Assembly: GCF_008635795.1 (NCBI RefSeq) | Contig: NZ_VWRQ01000010.1 | Location: 124,001 to 188,000 of the forward strand | Direction of reading: 5' to 3' | Source of the DNA: Paenibacillus tepidiphilus | GTDB taxonomy: Bacteria; Bacillota; Bacilli; Paenibacillales; Paenibacillaceae | DNA length: 64,000 nt | Position numbers and translations under genes: made by a program | Notes under the pieces: generated by a model | Databases searched by the model: none | Told to the model about the DNA's origin: nothing | The model's input: the letters and a program-made list of their open reading frames with translations, nothing else | Part shown: one piece after another, positions 43,676 through 51,783 of the stretch | How the letters are laid out: each line of letters starts with the position of its first letter | How positions within the stretch are numbered: the stretch's first letter is position 1

Positions 43676-44502
43676 GCCCGGTTTTATATACCATGCTTTT
43701 GGTCGTGTTAATACTTGCCGTGATACTGCTGGCGATGGTGAAACAAGCGTTTTCGACCCGCATTATTGCCGAGGAAATATCCTTGCCCGGCTTGCCGGCC
43801 GGTTTTGACGGATTTCGCATTCTGCTGATTACCGATATCCACAGCCGGAAGCTCCCGCAGGGGCAGCTCATGGCTTTGAAAGGCAGTGTTGATACTGTCT
43901 TTCTGGGCGGAGACATGACGGAAAGAGGCAATCCTGTAACACGGCTCATCGGCAATGTAGCCCTTGTATCCTCGCTGGCGCCGGTTTACGCTGTTCACGG
44001 CAACCATGATTATAAAGCCGGTATTGCACTGGTCGATAATGTACTGCGCGGCCATGGAATCGATCTGCTGCTGGATGAGAACCGGATATTGCAGCGTGGC
44101 GGCGATCAGCTCGCCTTGACCGGCGTCGACTTTCCCCGGACAGGAGGAGTCAAGGCGTATGCTCCTTTGCCGGAGCTGCCTGCGGATATATTCCGGATCA
44201 TTCTGGTGCATGATCCGCTGTGGTTGTCGCAGCGGTCTGACATTCCTGCCGATCTGGTGCTTGCAGGCCATACGCATGGCGGCCAGGTCGTTCTGCCGCT
44301 GCTTGGACGAAGACATGTAGAGCCGTTTTACCGCGAATACAGCGCGGGTACATACTTTATTCCCCGCTCCGAAGGAGGGGAGCCGCAGGTTCGGCTGCTG
44401 ATCAGCCGCGGCTTCGGCACCTCGCATCTCCCGCTGCGCTGGGGCAGCCCTCCGGAGCTGCATGTGCTAACCCTCCGCAGGCCTGCTGAAGTGCAGTGCT
44501 AG
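43669..44502 (+). CDS. Membrane-anchored metallophosphoesterase (YpbG-like)
   Basis: A 277-residue protein with one N-terminal membrane helix (VLYTMLLVVLILAVILLAMV) and a calcineurin-type phosphoesterase domain: ITDIHSRKLP, GGDMTERG, HGNHDYKAG, LVHDPLW and AGHTHGGQ supply the two-metal site. The usual DxH at the first block is present. Substrate is unknown; a phosphorylated lipid or protein at the membrane face is possible. The ATG overlaps the preceding gene by seven bases, so the three genes form one unit, and a strong hairpin ends it. Confidence 0.9.
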   Translation: MVSPVLYTMLLVVLILAVILLAMVKQAFSTRIIAEEISLPGLPAGFDGFRILLITDIHSRKLPQGQLMALKGSVDTVFLGGDMTERGNPVTRLIGNVALVSSLAPVYAVHGNHDYKAGIALVDNVLRGHGIDLLLDENRILQRGGDQLALTGVDFPRTGGVKAYAPLPELPADIFRIILVHDPLWLSQRSDIPADLVLAGHTHGGQVVLPLLGRRHVEPFYREYSAGTYFIPRSEGGEPQVRLLISRGFGTSHLPLRWGSPPELHVLTLRRPAEVQC

Positions 44503-44541
44503 AACGAAGTCGGCCGGAACAAGTTCAGAAGAAGCAAGTAA

Positions 44542-44586
44542 AAAGCAGCGATTCTGCCTCTACAGGAGAATCGCTGCTTTATGTTT
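44542..44586. terminator. Terminator between phosphoesterase and deacetylase genes
   Basis: AAAGCAGCGATTCT (44542-44555) pairs perfectly with AGAATCGCTGCTTT (44567-44580). ATGTTTTG follows on the plus strand, and an A-run on the other side allows use by the convergent gene. Confidence 0.9.
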
Positions 44587-44599
44587 TGTCCGGTCAAGC

Positions 44600-45550
44600 T
44601 CAAGGTGCTGGAATCTCAATGCTGCGCGGATCGACGAAGGAATATCCTTTGCCTTCCAGCGTGGTTAACAGCTGATCGAGCGCCTCGACAGTCCAAGGAA
44701 GCTCGTGCATCAGAATGTTACTGCCGGAATGGAGCTGATCGGTGACGTTGGCGATCAGCTTCTCGGTCTTGCCGCTTTCCGACTCCTTCATTTCCCAGTC
44801 CAGCGATCCCACAGACCAGGTCATGTAGAGCAGCTTGTTCTCTGCCGATACCTTCTTGCCGACATCGCCGCCCGTGCCGTGCGGGGGACGGAAGAAGGCT
44901 ACGGTCTCGCCGGTCACTTCTTTAACGATTGCCTGAACATCCTCAATCTGCTGCTTCACTTCTTCATAAGACTTGTCCTTCAGCACGATGTGATCCCAGC
45001 TGTGGTTGCCGATAATACCGCCGCGGGTATGAATCAGCTTGAGCAGATCCGGATTCTCCTTCACCCGGTAGCCGTTGACGAAGAAAATGGCCTTGGCCTG
45101 GTGTTTATCGAGCGTATCGAACAGGGAATTGATCATTGCCGCATCCTTCGGGCCATCGTCGAAGGTAAGAAGGACTACTTTCTTGTTCGTACCTTCCGCA
45201 ATCGGTACAATATCATAGTTCTTGTTCATGCGGTAAAGCACAGGTACTTCAGCCGTATCTGGCGCTGTGCTTACAGTGGCTTCCGTGCTTGGCGCTGCGG
45301 AAGAAGCTTCGCCCTGTGCAGCTGGCGTAGCCGTTACAACGGCGTCCCCGGCTGCGGCTGCAGCAGTGGCTGCCGGGCTGGCCGGCGGAGCGGAGGCGGC
45401 AGCCTGCGTATCCGGCGCCGGACTTGCTGATTGTACGGCCGGCTGAGAAGCCCCGGCCGGTGCAGCCGGCCCGTTATTGTTCCCGCTGCAGGCCGTTAGC
45501 ATGACAGCGGACAGGAGCAGTAATGTTGCAACTTTACCCAACTTTTTCAT
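44600..45550 (-). CDS. Polysaccharide deacetylase lipoprotein
   Basis: A 316-residue lipoprotein: signal peptide with lipobox LTAC (KKLGKVATLLLLSAVM before it), an Ala/Pro/Ser/Thr-rich linker of ~85 residues, and a NodB deacetylase domain with LTFDDGPKD (catalytic and metal Asp), GNHSWDH (metal His) and FRPPHGTGG. Members remove acetyl groups from peptidoglycan or chitin-like sugars outside the cell. The metal triad and catalytic Asp are intact. I chose the ATG that gives a proper lipoprotein signal, although its ribosome site is weak. Confidence 0.9.
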   Translation of the reverse strand: MKKLGKVATLLLLSAVMLTACSGNNNGPAAPAGASQPAVQSASPAPDTQAAASAPPASPAATAAAAAGDAVVTATPAAQGEASSAAPSTEATVSTAPDTAEVPVLYRMNKNYDIVPIAEGTNKKVVLLTFDDGPKDAAMINSLFDTLDKHQAKAIFFVNGYRVKENPDLLKLIHTRGGIIGNHSWDHIVLKDKSYEEVKQQIEDVQAIVKEVTGETVAFFRPPHGTGGDVGKKVSAENKLLYMTWSVGSLDWEMKESESGKTEKLIANVTDQLHSGSNILMHELPWTVEALDQLLTTLEGKGYSFVDPRSIEIPAP

Positions 45551-45635
45551 CCCGCTTTCTTGTTGTCTTTTGGTATGAGCCGGAATCTTTCCGCCAACAC
45601 TAAGCATGATTTTACCATACAAGGAGGTTAGAGTT

Positions 45636-46004
45636 ATGAACACTTCGTCATTTCTGTGCGGCGTAGTGCTGGGCGCAGTCGCAAGCACGATGATTTCCAG
45701 AAAACGCGGCTCGATGATGTCGGCACTGCTTTCACCAAATGGAGCAGGCCAGGGTGCCGGCGAGAAAGCGAAAGACAAGATTCTCGGCATGGCCGGCACC
45801 GGATTTGGCAGCACGGCGACAGGCAGCTCCGGGTCACACAGCACGACAGCGTCAGCGGAAACCGAGCATAAGTCTGAATCTACGCTTCAGTCCAAAGAAT
45901 CCAACCTCCGCATGCTGAAGGATTTCATCCGAAGCAACCCCGATGTAAAGCATGAGGTGGAGAAAATTCTCAAAGAAACCCATACCACGATACCGGGTTT
46001 GTAA
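45636..46004 (+). CDS. Small protein with N-terminal hydrophobic segment, unknown function
   Basis: A 122-residue product from an ATG six bases after AAGGAGGTTA. Residues 5-20 (SFLCGVVLGAVASTMI) form a short membrane segment; a Gly/Ser/Thr-rich middle follows, and the last ~35 residues look helical (NLRMLKDFIRSNPDVKHEVEKIL). The layout recalls YtxH-like proteins, but I cannot assign it firmly. It is divergent from the deacetylase gene, with 85 bases between starts, and is closed by a strong terminator. Confidence 0.75.
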   Translation: MNTSSFLCGVVLGAVASTMISRKRGSMMSALLSPNGAGQGAGEKAKDKILGMAGTGFGSTATGSSGSHSTTASAETEHKSESTLQSKESNLRMLKDFIRSNPDVKHEVEKILKETHTTIPGL

Positions 46005-46021
46005 CCGCAAAATGCAGCCGC

Positions 46022-46067
46022 AGAATCATTTTGTGGATGTTCTGTCCGCAAAATGATTCTTTTTTTA
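46022..46067 (+). terminator. Rho-independent terminator
   Basis: AGAATCATTTTGTGGA (46022-46037) pairs with TCCGCAAAATGATTCT (46045-46060) with one mismatch, and the run TTTTTTT follows. Confidence 0.93.
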
Positions 46068-46224
46068 TCTGAAGGGTGTAATAAATGGGTGACGAATTAT
46101 ATTTATTTACGTGCAATTGCAGCGCCAAAATGATAACATACATACATAGTAACCATTTTTGGCTCATTACTCGGGACTCATCATACATTAATATTAAATG
46201 AGCTTGCAAAAGGAGGATCCTGTC

Positions 46225-46839
46225 ATGAGAATAGAGCGATTAAGTCAAGATAAGATACGGATTTTCCTCACTTTTGACGACCTGAGCGAGCGGGGCATCC
46301 AGAAGGAAGACATGTGGCAGGAAGTTCCCAAGGTGCATGACCTCTTTACGGAAATGATGGACCAGGCATACAGTGAACTCGGTTTTGACGCTACTGGTCC
46401 GCTTGCCGTGGAAGTGTTCGCATTGCCCGCGCAAGGTATGGTCGTAATTGTGACCCGGGGGAAATATGATCACCAACAGTACGGTGCATCCGGGGAAGAA
46501 GAGCTGCCTGAAGAAATTTACGAAATGGAAGTTACTCTGGAACAAAGTGACTCTGTCGTGTATGCTTTTCACGATTTCGAGGTTCTGGTTGAAGCAGCCC
46601 ATGTTCTGAACGGCAGCATTACTTCCCAAGGGAAGCTGTATTCTTATAATAATAAATGGTACCTCTACTTCGATCCCAAGGAATATGACGACGCGGCACT
46701 TGCCGGTCTGGTCGCAGTCCTGGCCGAATACGGGGAGTCTTCGCCGGTTACGGAAGCTGTGCTGGATGAATACGGGAAGACGGTCATGCCGGCGGATGCG
46801 GTAGAGACATTATGCACTCATTTTAAACGCCAGCAATAA
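46225..46839 (+). CDS. mecA: Adaptor protein of the MecA family (MecA/YpbH)
   Basis: MecA-type adaptors bring substrates to the ClpC unfoldase. The 204-residue protein has the N-terminal substrate-binding part (MRIERLSQDKIRIFLTFDDL, DMWQEVPKVHDLF) and the C-terminal ClpC-binding domain (VVYAFHDFEVLVEAAH... LYSYNNKWYLYFDP). It lies next to the ypbD-ypbG genes, which is the site of the MecA paralogue ypbH in B. subtilis, so it may be the paralogue rather than MecA proper. The ATG follows AAGGAGG. Confidence 0.9.
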   Translation: MRIERLSQDKIRIFLTFDDLSERGIQKEDMWQEVPKVHDLFTEMMDQAYSELGFDATGPLAVEVFALPAQGMVVIVTRGKYDHQQYGASGEEELPEEIYEMEVTLEQSDSVVYAFHDFEVLVEAAHVLNGSITSQGKLYSYNNKWYLYFDPKEYDDAALAGLVAVLAEYGESSPVTEAVLDEYGKTVMPADAVETLCTHFKRQQ

Positions 46840-46958
46840 TACCGGGAGCAGGGAAGTGATTTCCGCTTCCTTCAAGAAGGGAATTGACGGGCGGTCATCC
46901 TGAAACGGAAGGCCGCCTTAGTCGTTCACGCTTCACCATCAGTCAGGGAGGTTATTCG

Positions 46959-47654
46959 GTGCTTTTGTTATCGGTTATTACATCGGCAGTGGCACCGGGA
47001 CTTGCGCTGCTGATCTTCTTCTATTTAAAAGACAAGTACGATCAGGAGCCGCTGCATATGGTGGTCAAGGTATTTTTACTCGGCCTCTTAATCGTGTTTC
47101 CGGTTGTGATTATCCAGAGAGGCCTGACTCTGGGCTTGGGCGGGGGCGTCTTCACCGATTCCTTTCTGGTCTCCGCCGGTGTGGAGGAAGCGCTCAAATG
47201 GTTTGTGCTGTACCATATGATCTACAATCATACCGAATTTGACGAGCCATATGATGGAATACTATACGCCGTAGCGATTTCGCTCGGTTTTGCAACACTG
47301 GAGAACGTCATGTATGCCTGGTACAGCCACGCTTCCATCGGCTCGATGATCATGCGGGCCTTGCTCCCGGTCTCGGGGCATGCCATGTTCGGCGTCATTA
47401 TGGGCTACCACATGGGCAGGGCCAAATTCTCCATCTCCGGCAGGAAGAAGGGGAGTCTCGCCATATCCCTGCTTCTGCCGTGGCTGTGGCACGGAATCTA
47501 TGATTTTATCCTGAGCACCTCACCAAATTACTGGATTTGGTATATCGTGCCGCTGATGGCTCTGCTGTGGTACGGAGGCATGGGCAAGGTGGCGCAGGCC
47601 AACAACCGCTCGCCGTTCAAGCTGCTCAAGCGTGAGGAAGAGGTTAACCTGTAA
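46959..47654 (+). CDS. prsW: Intramembrane glutamic protease PrsW
   Basis: PrsW makes the first cut in anti-sigma factors (RsiW in B. subtilis) after antimicrobial-peptide stress. The 231-residue membrane protein has FYLKDKYDQEPL, SAGVEEALKWFVLY (catalytic Glu pair), FDEPYDGILYAVAISLGFATLEN and HAMFGVIMGY, all diagnostic. GTG was chosen because it follows GGGAGG at seven bases. No sigma factor/anti-sigma pair is beside it; ypeB is nearby, as in Bacillus. Confidence 0.93.
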   Translation: MLLLSVITSAVAPGLALLIFFYLKDKYDQEPLHMVVKVFLLGLLIVFPVVIIQRGLTLGLGGGVFTDSFLVSAGVEEALKWFVLYHMIYNHTEFDEPYDGILYAVAISLGFATLENVMYAWYSHASIGSMIMRALLPVSGHAMFGVIMGYHMGRAKFSISGRKKGSLAISLLLPWLWHGIYDFILSTSPNYWIWYIVPLMALLWYGGMGKVAQANNRSPFKLLKREEEVNL

Positions 47655-47728
47655 CTCAAATGGACACACTTGTACCTGAAGGCAATACCGCCGAGGCGGG
47701 AATCCCTGAATGGAGCGAGGTGTCTTTT

Positions 47729-47875
47729 TTGCGTGTAAAAGTACGGATTGTCTGTAAAGAATGCGGTGAAAGCTTCATATTACGGGGCAACAAGGAGCAA
47801 GGGGTTATTCAGACCGGCTTCAAACAATGTCTGTGCAACAGCAGCAGCGGATTCTTAATTGAGGAACGGGGTTGA
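47729..47875 (+). CDS. Small four-cysteine, zinc-ribbon-like protein
   Basis: A 48-residue protein from TTG after GAGGTG (a longer frame starting 23 codons upstream has no ribosome site). It has CKECGESF near the start and CLCN near the end, four cysteines in CxxC and CxC pairs as in small zinc ribbons. It lies between prsW and ypeB. I do not recognise a named family; nucleic-acid or metal binding is only a suggestion. Confidence 0.6.
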   Translation: MRVKVRIVCKECGESFILRGNKEQGVIQTGFKQCLCNSSSGFLIEERG

Positions 47876-47990
47876 AGAGGACCCGAGCCTCCTTTCGAGG
47901 GCTTGACGATTTCAGCGGAACGGGTGCATAAGTCATCAAGGTTATTGTCAAACTAACGGCAATAAGCTATGGAAGGAGTCTTGCAGCCCT

Positions 47991-49349
47991 ATGTACAAAA
48001 GATTGAGCGCAATAATGTTCCCCTTGACCGCGCTGCTGCTGATCGGAGCGTTGGTATGGGGTTATCAGGAGAACCAGGAAAAAAACTCGATTCTGCTTAA
48101 GGCGGAGAACCAGTATCAGCGGGCTTTTCACGATTTGTCCTATCATGTGGAACGGCTCCATGGGGAGCTCGGCAACACGCTTGCGGTAAGTTCCGCATCC
48201 ACGGGGGTACACCGCAAAGGGCTTGTTAATGTATGGCGGCTGACCAGCGAAGCCCAGAACGAAATCAATCAGCTGCCGCTCACTCTGCTGCCTTTCAGTG
48301 ATACGGAGGAATTCCTCTCCAAAATCGCCAACTTCTCGTATAAGGCGGCCGTGCGCGATTTCACGAAGAAGCCGCTGACAGAAGCCGAAATGAATAACCT
48401 GAAGGTGCTGTATAAGGACTCGGGAGAAATCTCCAAAGACCTGCAGGATGTGCAGAACAAGGTCATTAGCAACAAGCTGCGCTGGATGGATGTGGAAACG
48501 GCGCTGGCCACCGAAGAGAAGGCCGAGGACAATACCATTATCGACGGGTTCAAGACGGTGGACAAACGGGTCGCGGCTTATCCCGAGCTGGATTGGGGCC
48601 CTTCGGTCGCCAGCATCTACGATAAACGTTCTGTCAAGAAGCTCGGCGGCAAGCCGGTGACGGCGGAAGAAATCCGGGCCAAAGCATTGAAGTTCGCCGA
48701 TGCCGGCGGAGATGCGGAGGTAGAAATCATCGAGAACGGGAAAAATACCGAGTGGGCCTCATATACGGCAGTGGTCAACCCTTCCGGCGGCAAGCCGGCG
48801 GTCAGTATGGACTTTACGGTAGAGGGCGGTCTGCTCATCTCCTACAACGACAACCGTGAAGTCGGCCCGGCTCAAGTGTCAATGAAGCAGGCGACTTCGA
48901 AGGCGGAGCAGTTTCTGGAGCAAAAAGGCTTTCCGGACATGACGGCAGTCAGTGCGGACCGCTATGACAACATGGGCAACTTTACGTTTGTGACCAGCCG
49001 GGACGGTGTGCTGATCTATCCCGAGAAGGTTACGGTTCGGGTAGGGCTGGACAATGGAGAGACGACGGGCTTTCAGGCCAGTGACTATGCCCGTGAACAT
49101 CAGGAGGAGCGGGTAATTCCGAAGCCCGCGCTTTCACTGGCCGAGGCGAGAAAACTGTTGAATCCGGAGTTCAAGGAGCGGTACAACCGGCTCGCCTGGA
49201 TTGAAAATGAGGATGCCCAGGAGGTTCTGACCTACGAATTCGGCGGCAGAATCAACGGCTCGCAGTACCGTATCTATCTGAATGCGGCCGAAGGCATTGA
49301 AGAAGCGGTGGAAGAGATCCGCACATCTTCGGGCGCACAGGATAAATAA
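47991..49349 (+). CDS. ypeB: Germination protein YpeB
   Basis: A 452-residue protein with one N-terminal membrane helix (MFPLTALLLIGALVWGY), a helical domain with AFHDLSYHVERLHGELG and WRLTSEAQNEINQLPL, and three C-terminal PepSY-type units (for example FTVEGGLLISYNDNREVG; YPEKVTVRVGLDNGETTGF). YpeB holds the cortex-lytic enzyme SleB in the spore inner membrane. sleB is normally directly upstream; here the neighbour is a zinc-ribbon gene. The ATG has an AAGGAG 12 bases away, a long spacing. Confidence 0.94.
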   Translation: MYKRLSAIMFPLTALLLIGALVWGYQENQEKNSILLKAENQYQRAFHDLSYHVERLHGELGNTLAVSSASTGVHRKGLVNVWRLTSEAQNEINQLPLTLLPFSDTEEFLSKIANFSYKAAVRDFTKKPLTEAEMNNLKVLYKDSGEISKDLQDVQNKVISNKLRWMDVETALATEEKAEDNTIIDGFKTVDKRVAAYPELDWGPSVASIYDKRSVKKLGGKPVTAEEIRAKALKFADAGGDAEVEIIENGKNTEWASYTAVVNPSGGKPAVSMDFTVEGGLLISYNDNREVGPAQVSMKQATSKAEQFLEQKGFPDMTAVSADRYDNMGNFTFVTSRDGVLIYPEKVTVRVGLDNGETTGFQASDYAREHQEERVIPKPALSLAEARKLLNPEFKERYNRLAWIENEDAQEVLTYEFGGRINGSQYRIYLNAAEGIEEAVEEIRTSSGAQDK

Positions 49350-49390
49350 AGCCTGCTCTGCGGCAGCAGAGCTTAAATTATAACGGCAGC

Positions 49391-49434
49391 AAGGCCCTTT
49401 CCCTGCTTGTGAGCAGGGGAGGGGCTTTTTCTTT
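49391..49434 (+). terminator. Rho-independent terminator after ypeB
   Basis: AAGGCCCTTTCCCTGCT (49391-49407) pairs with AGCAGGGGAGGGGCTTTTT with two mismatches. The tail TTTTTCTTTC is T-rich. Confidence 0.85.
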
Positions 49435-49539
49435 CGCTCAGGCATGTTTTTTCTCACACAGGGTGCAAACGGCCATGCTATAATGTTGATTGATTATGAA
49501 TAATGTCTGATTATTAATAACACTGTGGCGGTGACATGC

Positions 49540-50193
49540 TTGTATCCAAAAATCAACGAGTATCTATACATACATGTCGCTTCAAGCGATGCTGCTGAAG
49601 CGGATACGTTATATAGATCGAGAATTGCCGAAATGGAAGACGAAAGCTTCCTGATTGATATTCCTATGCAGGAATCCGGCGGCAGGCTCAAGAAGCTGTT
49701 CATCGGGGATGAACTGTCGGTTTATTTTATGAGCGAAGGCGGCATCAAGAATTACTTTACGACCCATGTTCTCGGATTTAAAGATGATGTAATCAAAATG
49801 GTCCGGGTGCGCAAGCCGGCTGAAGAATCCATCTTCAAGGTCCAGCGGCGCAGCTTCTTCCGTGTGAACGCCGAGCTTGAGCTGGCCCTCAAAGACGCGA
49901 TGGGCGGCCGTTATCTGGTGCGTACCGACGATCTGGGCGGCGGCGGCGTGTCCTTCCTGAGCGACGCCAAGGTCAAACCATCTGTCGGGGATAAGCTGAA
50001 CTGCTGGCTCCTGCTGCCCTTCCGCAACGGAAGCGCTGAGCATGTACCATTTGAAGGGGAGGTTGTGCGGCTGAAGGAACTGGAGAACGGCCGCCAGCTG
50101 GTGATGCTCAAATTCACGGCCATTCCGGATTCCGAACGGCAAAAGATTATCCGTTACTGCTTCGAACGGCAATTTGATTTCCGCAACCGGTAG
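49540..50193 (+). CDS. ypfA: PilZ-domain c-di-GMP receptor (YpfA/DgrA-like flagellar brake)
   Basis: A 217-residue protein with an N-terminal YcgR-like barrel (~1-95) and a C-terminal PilZ domain (~100-215). The PilZ motif RRSFFRV supplies the c-di-GMP arginines. The second motif, normally (D/N)xSxxG, reads DLGGGG, with Gly in place of Ser. In B. subtilis YpfA/DgrA binds c-di-GMP and slows flagella. The start is uncertain: TTG after GGCGGTGA was chosen, and two GTGs lie three and five codons upstream. It precedes cmk as in B. subtilis. Confidence 0.88.
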   Translation: MYPKINEYLYIHVASSDAAEADTLYRSRIAEMEDESFLIDIPMQESGGRLKKLFIGDELSVYFMSEGGIKNYFTTHVLGFKDDVIKMVRVRKPAEESIFKVQRRSFFRVNAELELALKDAMGGRYLVRTDDLGGGGVSFLSDAKVKPSVGDKLNCWLLLPFRNGSAEHVPFEGEVVRLKELENGRQLVMLKFTAIPDSERQKIIRYCFERQFDFRNR

Positions 50194-50232
50194 GATACAG
50201 CCAATTTTTTGCGGGATTGGCCGCTTCTCATT

Positions 50233-50261
50233 TTGCACAACGTTTTAAACTGTGCTATAAT
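50233..50261 (+). promoter_or_regulatory. Sigma-A promoter of cmk
   Basis: TTGCAC (50233-50238) and a perfect TATAAT (50256-50261) are separated by 17 bases. The start should fall near 50268, just before a hairpin with a T-run. Confidence 0.8.
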
Positions 50262-50271
50262 TTTATAAGTC

Positions 50272-50293
50272 GCAGGCAATGCCTGCTTTTTTC
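50272..50293 (+). terminator. Short terminator-like hairpin at the 5' end of the cmk transcript
   Basis: GCAGGC (50272-50277), three-base loop, GCCTGC (50281-50286), then TTTTTT. It sits within ~5 bases of the predicted start of the cmk promoter, so it either ends ypfA transcription or caps the cmk mRNA. Confidence 0.6.
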
Positions 50294-50337
50294 TTGATAA
50301 TATCAGCAAGTCCTAGTGTTTGAGGAGGAATGCCCCG

Positions 50338-51048
50338 TTGGATAGGCAGGGTGCACATACTTACGACAGAATTAACGTCGCCATCGACGGTCCTGCCGGG
50401 GCAGGCAAGAGCACTGTAGCCCGATTGGTAGCCCGCAAGCTGTCTTACATTTATGTCGATACGGGAGCCATGTACCGGGCCATTACCTGGTATCTGCTGC
50501 GTGAAGGCATCCCGAGTGAAGAGCATGCAACAGTGGACCGTATGGTCCATGAAATGCAGATTGAGCTGATCCCGGGCGAAGACGTGCAGAGGGTGCTGAT
50601 TAACGGGGAAGACGCTACTCCGCATATTCGCAGTCTCCAGGTCAGCGGCCAGGTGTCGCAGTATTCGAAGATTGAGGGCGTCAGAACCTTGCTCAGCCAA
50701 TTGCAACGCCAGATGGCGCTGCGCAAGGGTGTGGTCATGGACGGCCGCGATATCGGGACAACCGTGCTGCCTGATGCCGAAGTGAAGATCTTCATGACGG
50801 CCAGCGTGGAAGAGCGGGCTCTCCGCCGTTACAAGGAACTGAAAGATACGGAAACAGTGACTCTCCAGCAGCTTGAACATGATATCGCCGCTCGCGATCG
50901 CCTGGATGAAGGAAGGGAGATTTCGCCGCTGCGACGTGCCGAAGACGCCGTTCTTCTGGACACGACCAAGATGGATATCGATCAAGTCGTGGAAGCCATT
51001 GTATCCCACTGCAGAACTTTCGTAAACGGGGAGAGAAATCATTCATGA
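50338..51048 (+). CDS. cmk: Cytidylate kinase
   Basis: Cmk phosphorylates CMP and dCMP with ATP. The 236-residue protein has the P-loop IDGPAGAGKST, YVDTGAMYRAITW (CMP site), MDGRDIGTTVLPDA, and the lid region RDRLDEGREISPLRRAEDA. The TTG start follows GAGGAGG at nine bases; nearby upstream codons lack a site. Its last codons overlap the plsC start by four bases. The order ypfA, cmk, rpsA, der matches B. subtilis. Confidence 0.95.
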   Translation: MDRQGAHTYDRINVAIDGPAGAGKSTVARLVARKLSYIYVDTGAMYRAITWYLLREGIPSEEHATVDRMVHEMQIELIPGEDVQRVLINGEDATPHIRSLQVSGQVSQYSKIEGVRTLLSQLQRQMALRKGVVMDGRDIGTTVLPDAEVKIFMTASVEERALRRYKELKDTETVTLQQLEHDIAARDRLDEGREISPLRRAEDAVLLDTTKMDIDQVVEAIVSHCRTFVNGERNHS

Positions 51049-51632
51049 TTTATGTTATTTGCCGCGGATTGCTCCGCATGATTTATGCCGTTGTCTTTCC
51101 GCTTCATATTGTCGGCAAAGACAATGTGCCGCAGGAGGGCGGCGTGCTGCTGTGCGCCAATCACATCAGCAATCTCGATCCGATGACGGTCGGGATCAAG
51201 CTGGACCGCCAGGTCAAATATATGGCCAAAGCCGAGCTGTTCAAAGTGCCAGTGTTAGGCTGGCTGGTAAGGCAGCTGGGCGCATTCCCGGTGAAACGGG
51301 GGGGCGTCAGCAAGGAGTCGATCAAGACGGCGCTGACTACGCTTCGCGGCGGACATGTCATGGGGATTTTCCCGGAAGGGACGCGCAATTCGGATACCGG
51401 TATTGCCAAGAAGGGAGCGGCCAGCTTTGCTCTCCGCAGCGGCGCTGCGGTTGTTCCGGCAGCCATTGTCGGGACATACAAGCCTTTTCGCCGGATGACG
51501 GTGATTTACGGGGCGCCGGTCGACCTCAGTGCTTTCGAGGGAGCGGGCAGCGAATCGTTTGAAGCGGTAACCGATGTCATTATGAGCCGCATTTACGAGA
51601 TGGCCAGGACTGGAAAGCCGACGGTGAATTAA
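51045..51632 (+). CDS. plsC: 1-acyl-sn-glycerol-3-phosphate acyltransferase
   Basis: PlsC adds the second acyl chain to lysophosphatidic acid, giving phosphatidic acid. The 195-residue membrane-associated protein has the acyltransferase motifs NHISNLDP (His-x4-Asp catalytic pair), VKRGG and FPEGTRN, and a P-rich VPAAIVGTYKPF. The ATG overlaps the cmk stop (ATGA), so the two are coupled. plsY and gpsA, two other phosphatidate-pathway genes, lie a few kilobases downstream. Confidence 0.94.
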   Translation: MIYVICRGLLRMIYAVVFPLHIVGKDNVPQEGGVLLCANHISNLDPMTVGIKLDRQVKYMAKAELFKVPVLGWLVRQLGAFPVKRGGVSKESIKTALTTLRGGHVMGIFPEGTRNSDTGIAKKGAASFALRSGAAVVPAAIVGTYKPFRRMTVIYGAPVDLSAFEGAGSESFEAVTDVIMSRIYEMARTGKPTVN

Positions 51633-51783
51633 CCGCAGCTCTTCTTGCTTCGCACGGCATATCCGCTATATTTTGGGAACATACTAAATTGCAAGGCCAA
51701 GAACATAATTTTTTTGATTGTTTTGAACCCTGCTCTTACGCGGGTTTAAATAAATGGGGTTTTGAATCGAGGAGGGTAATCAC

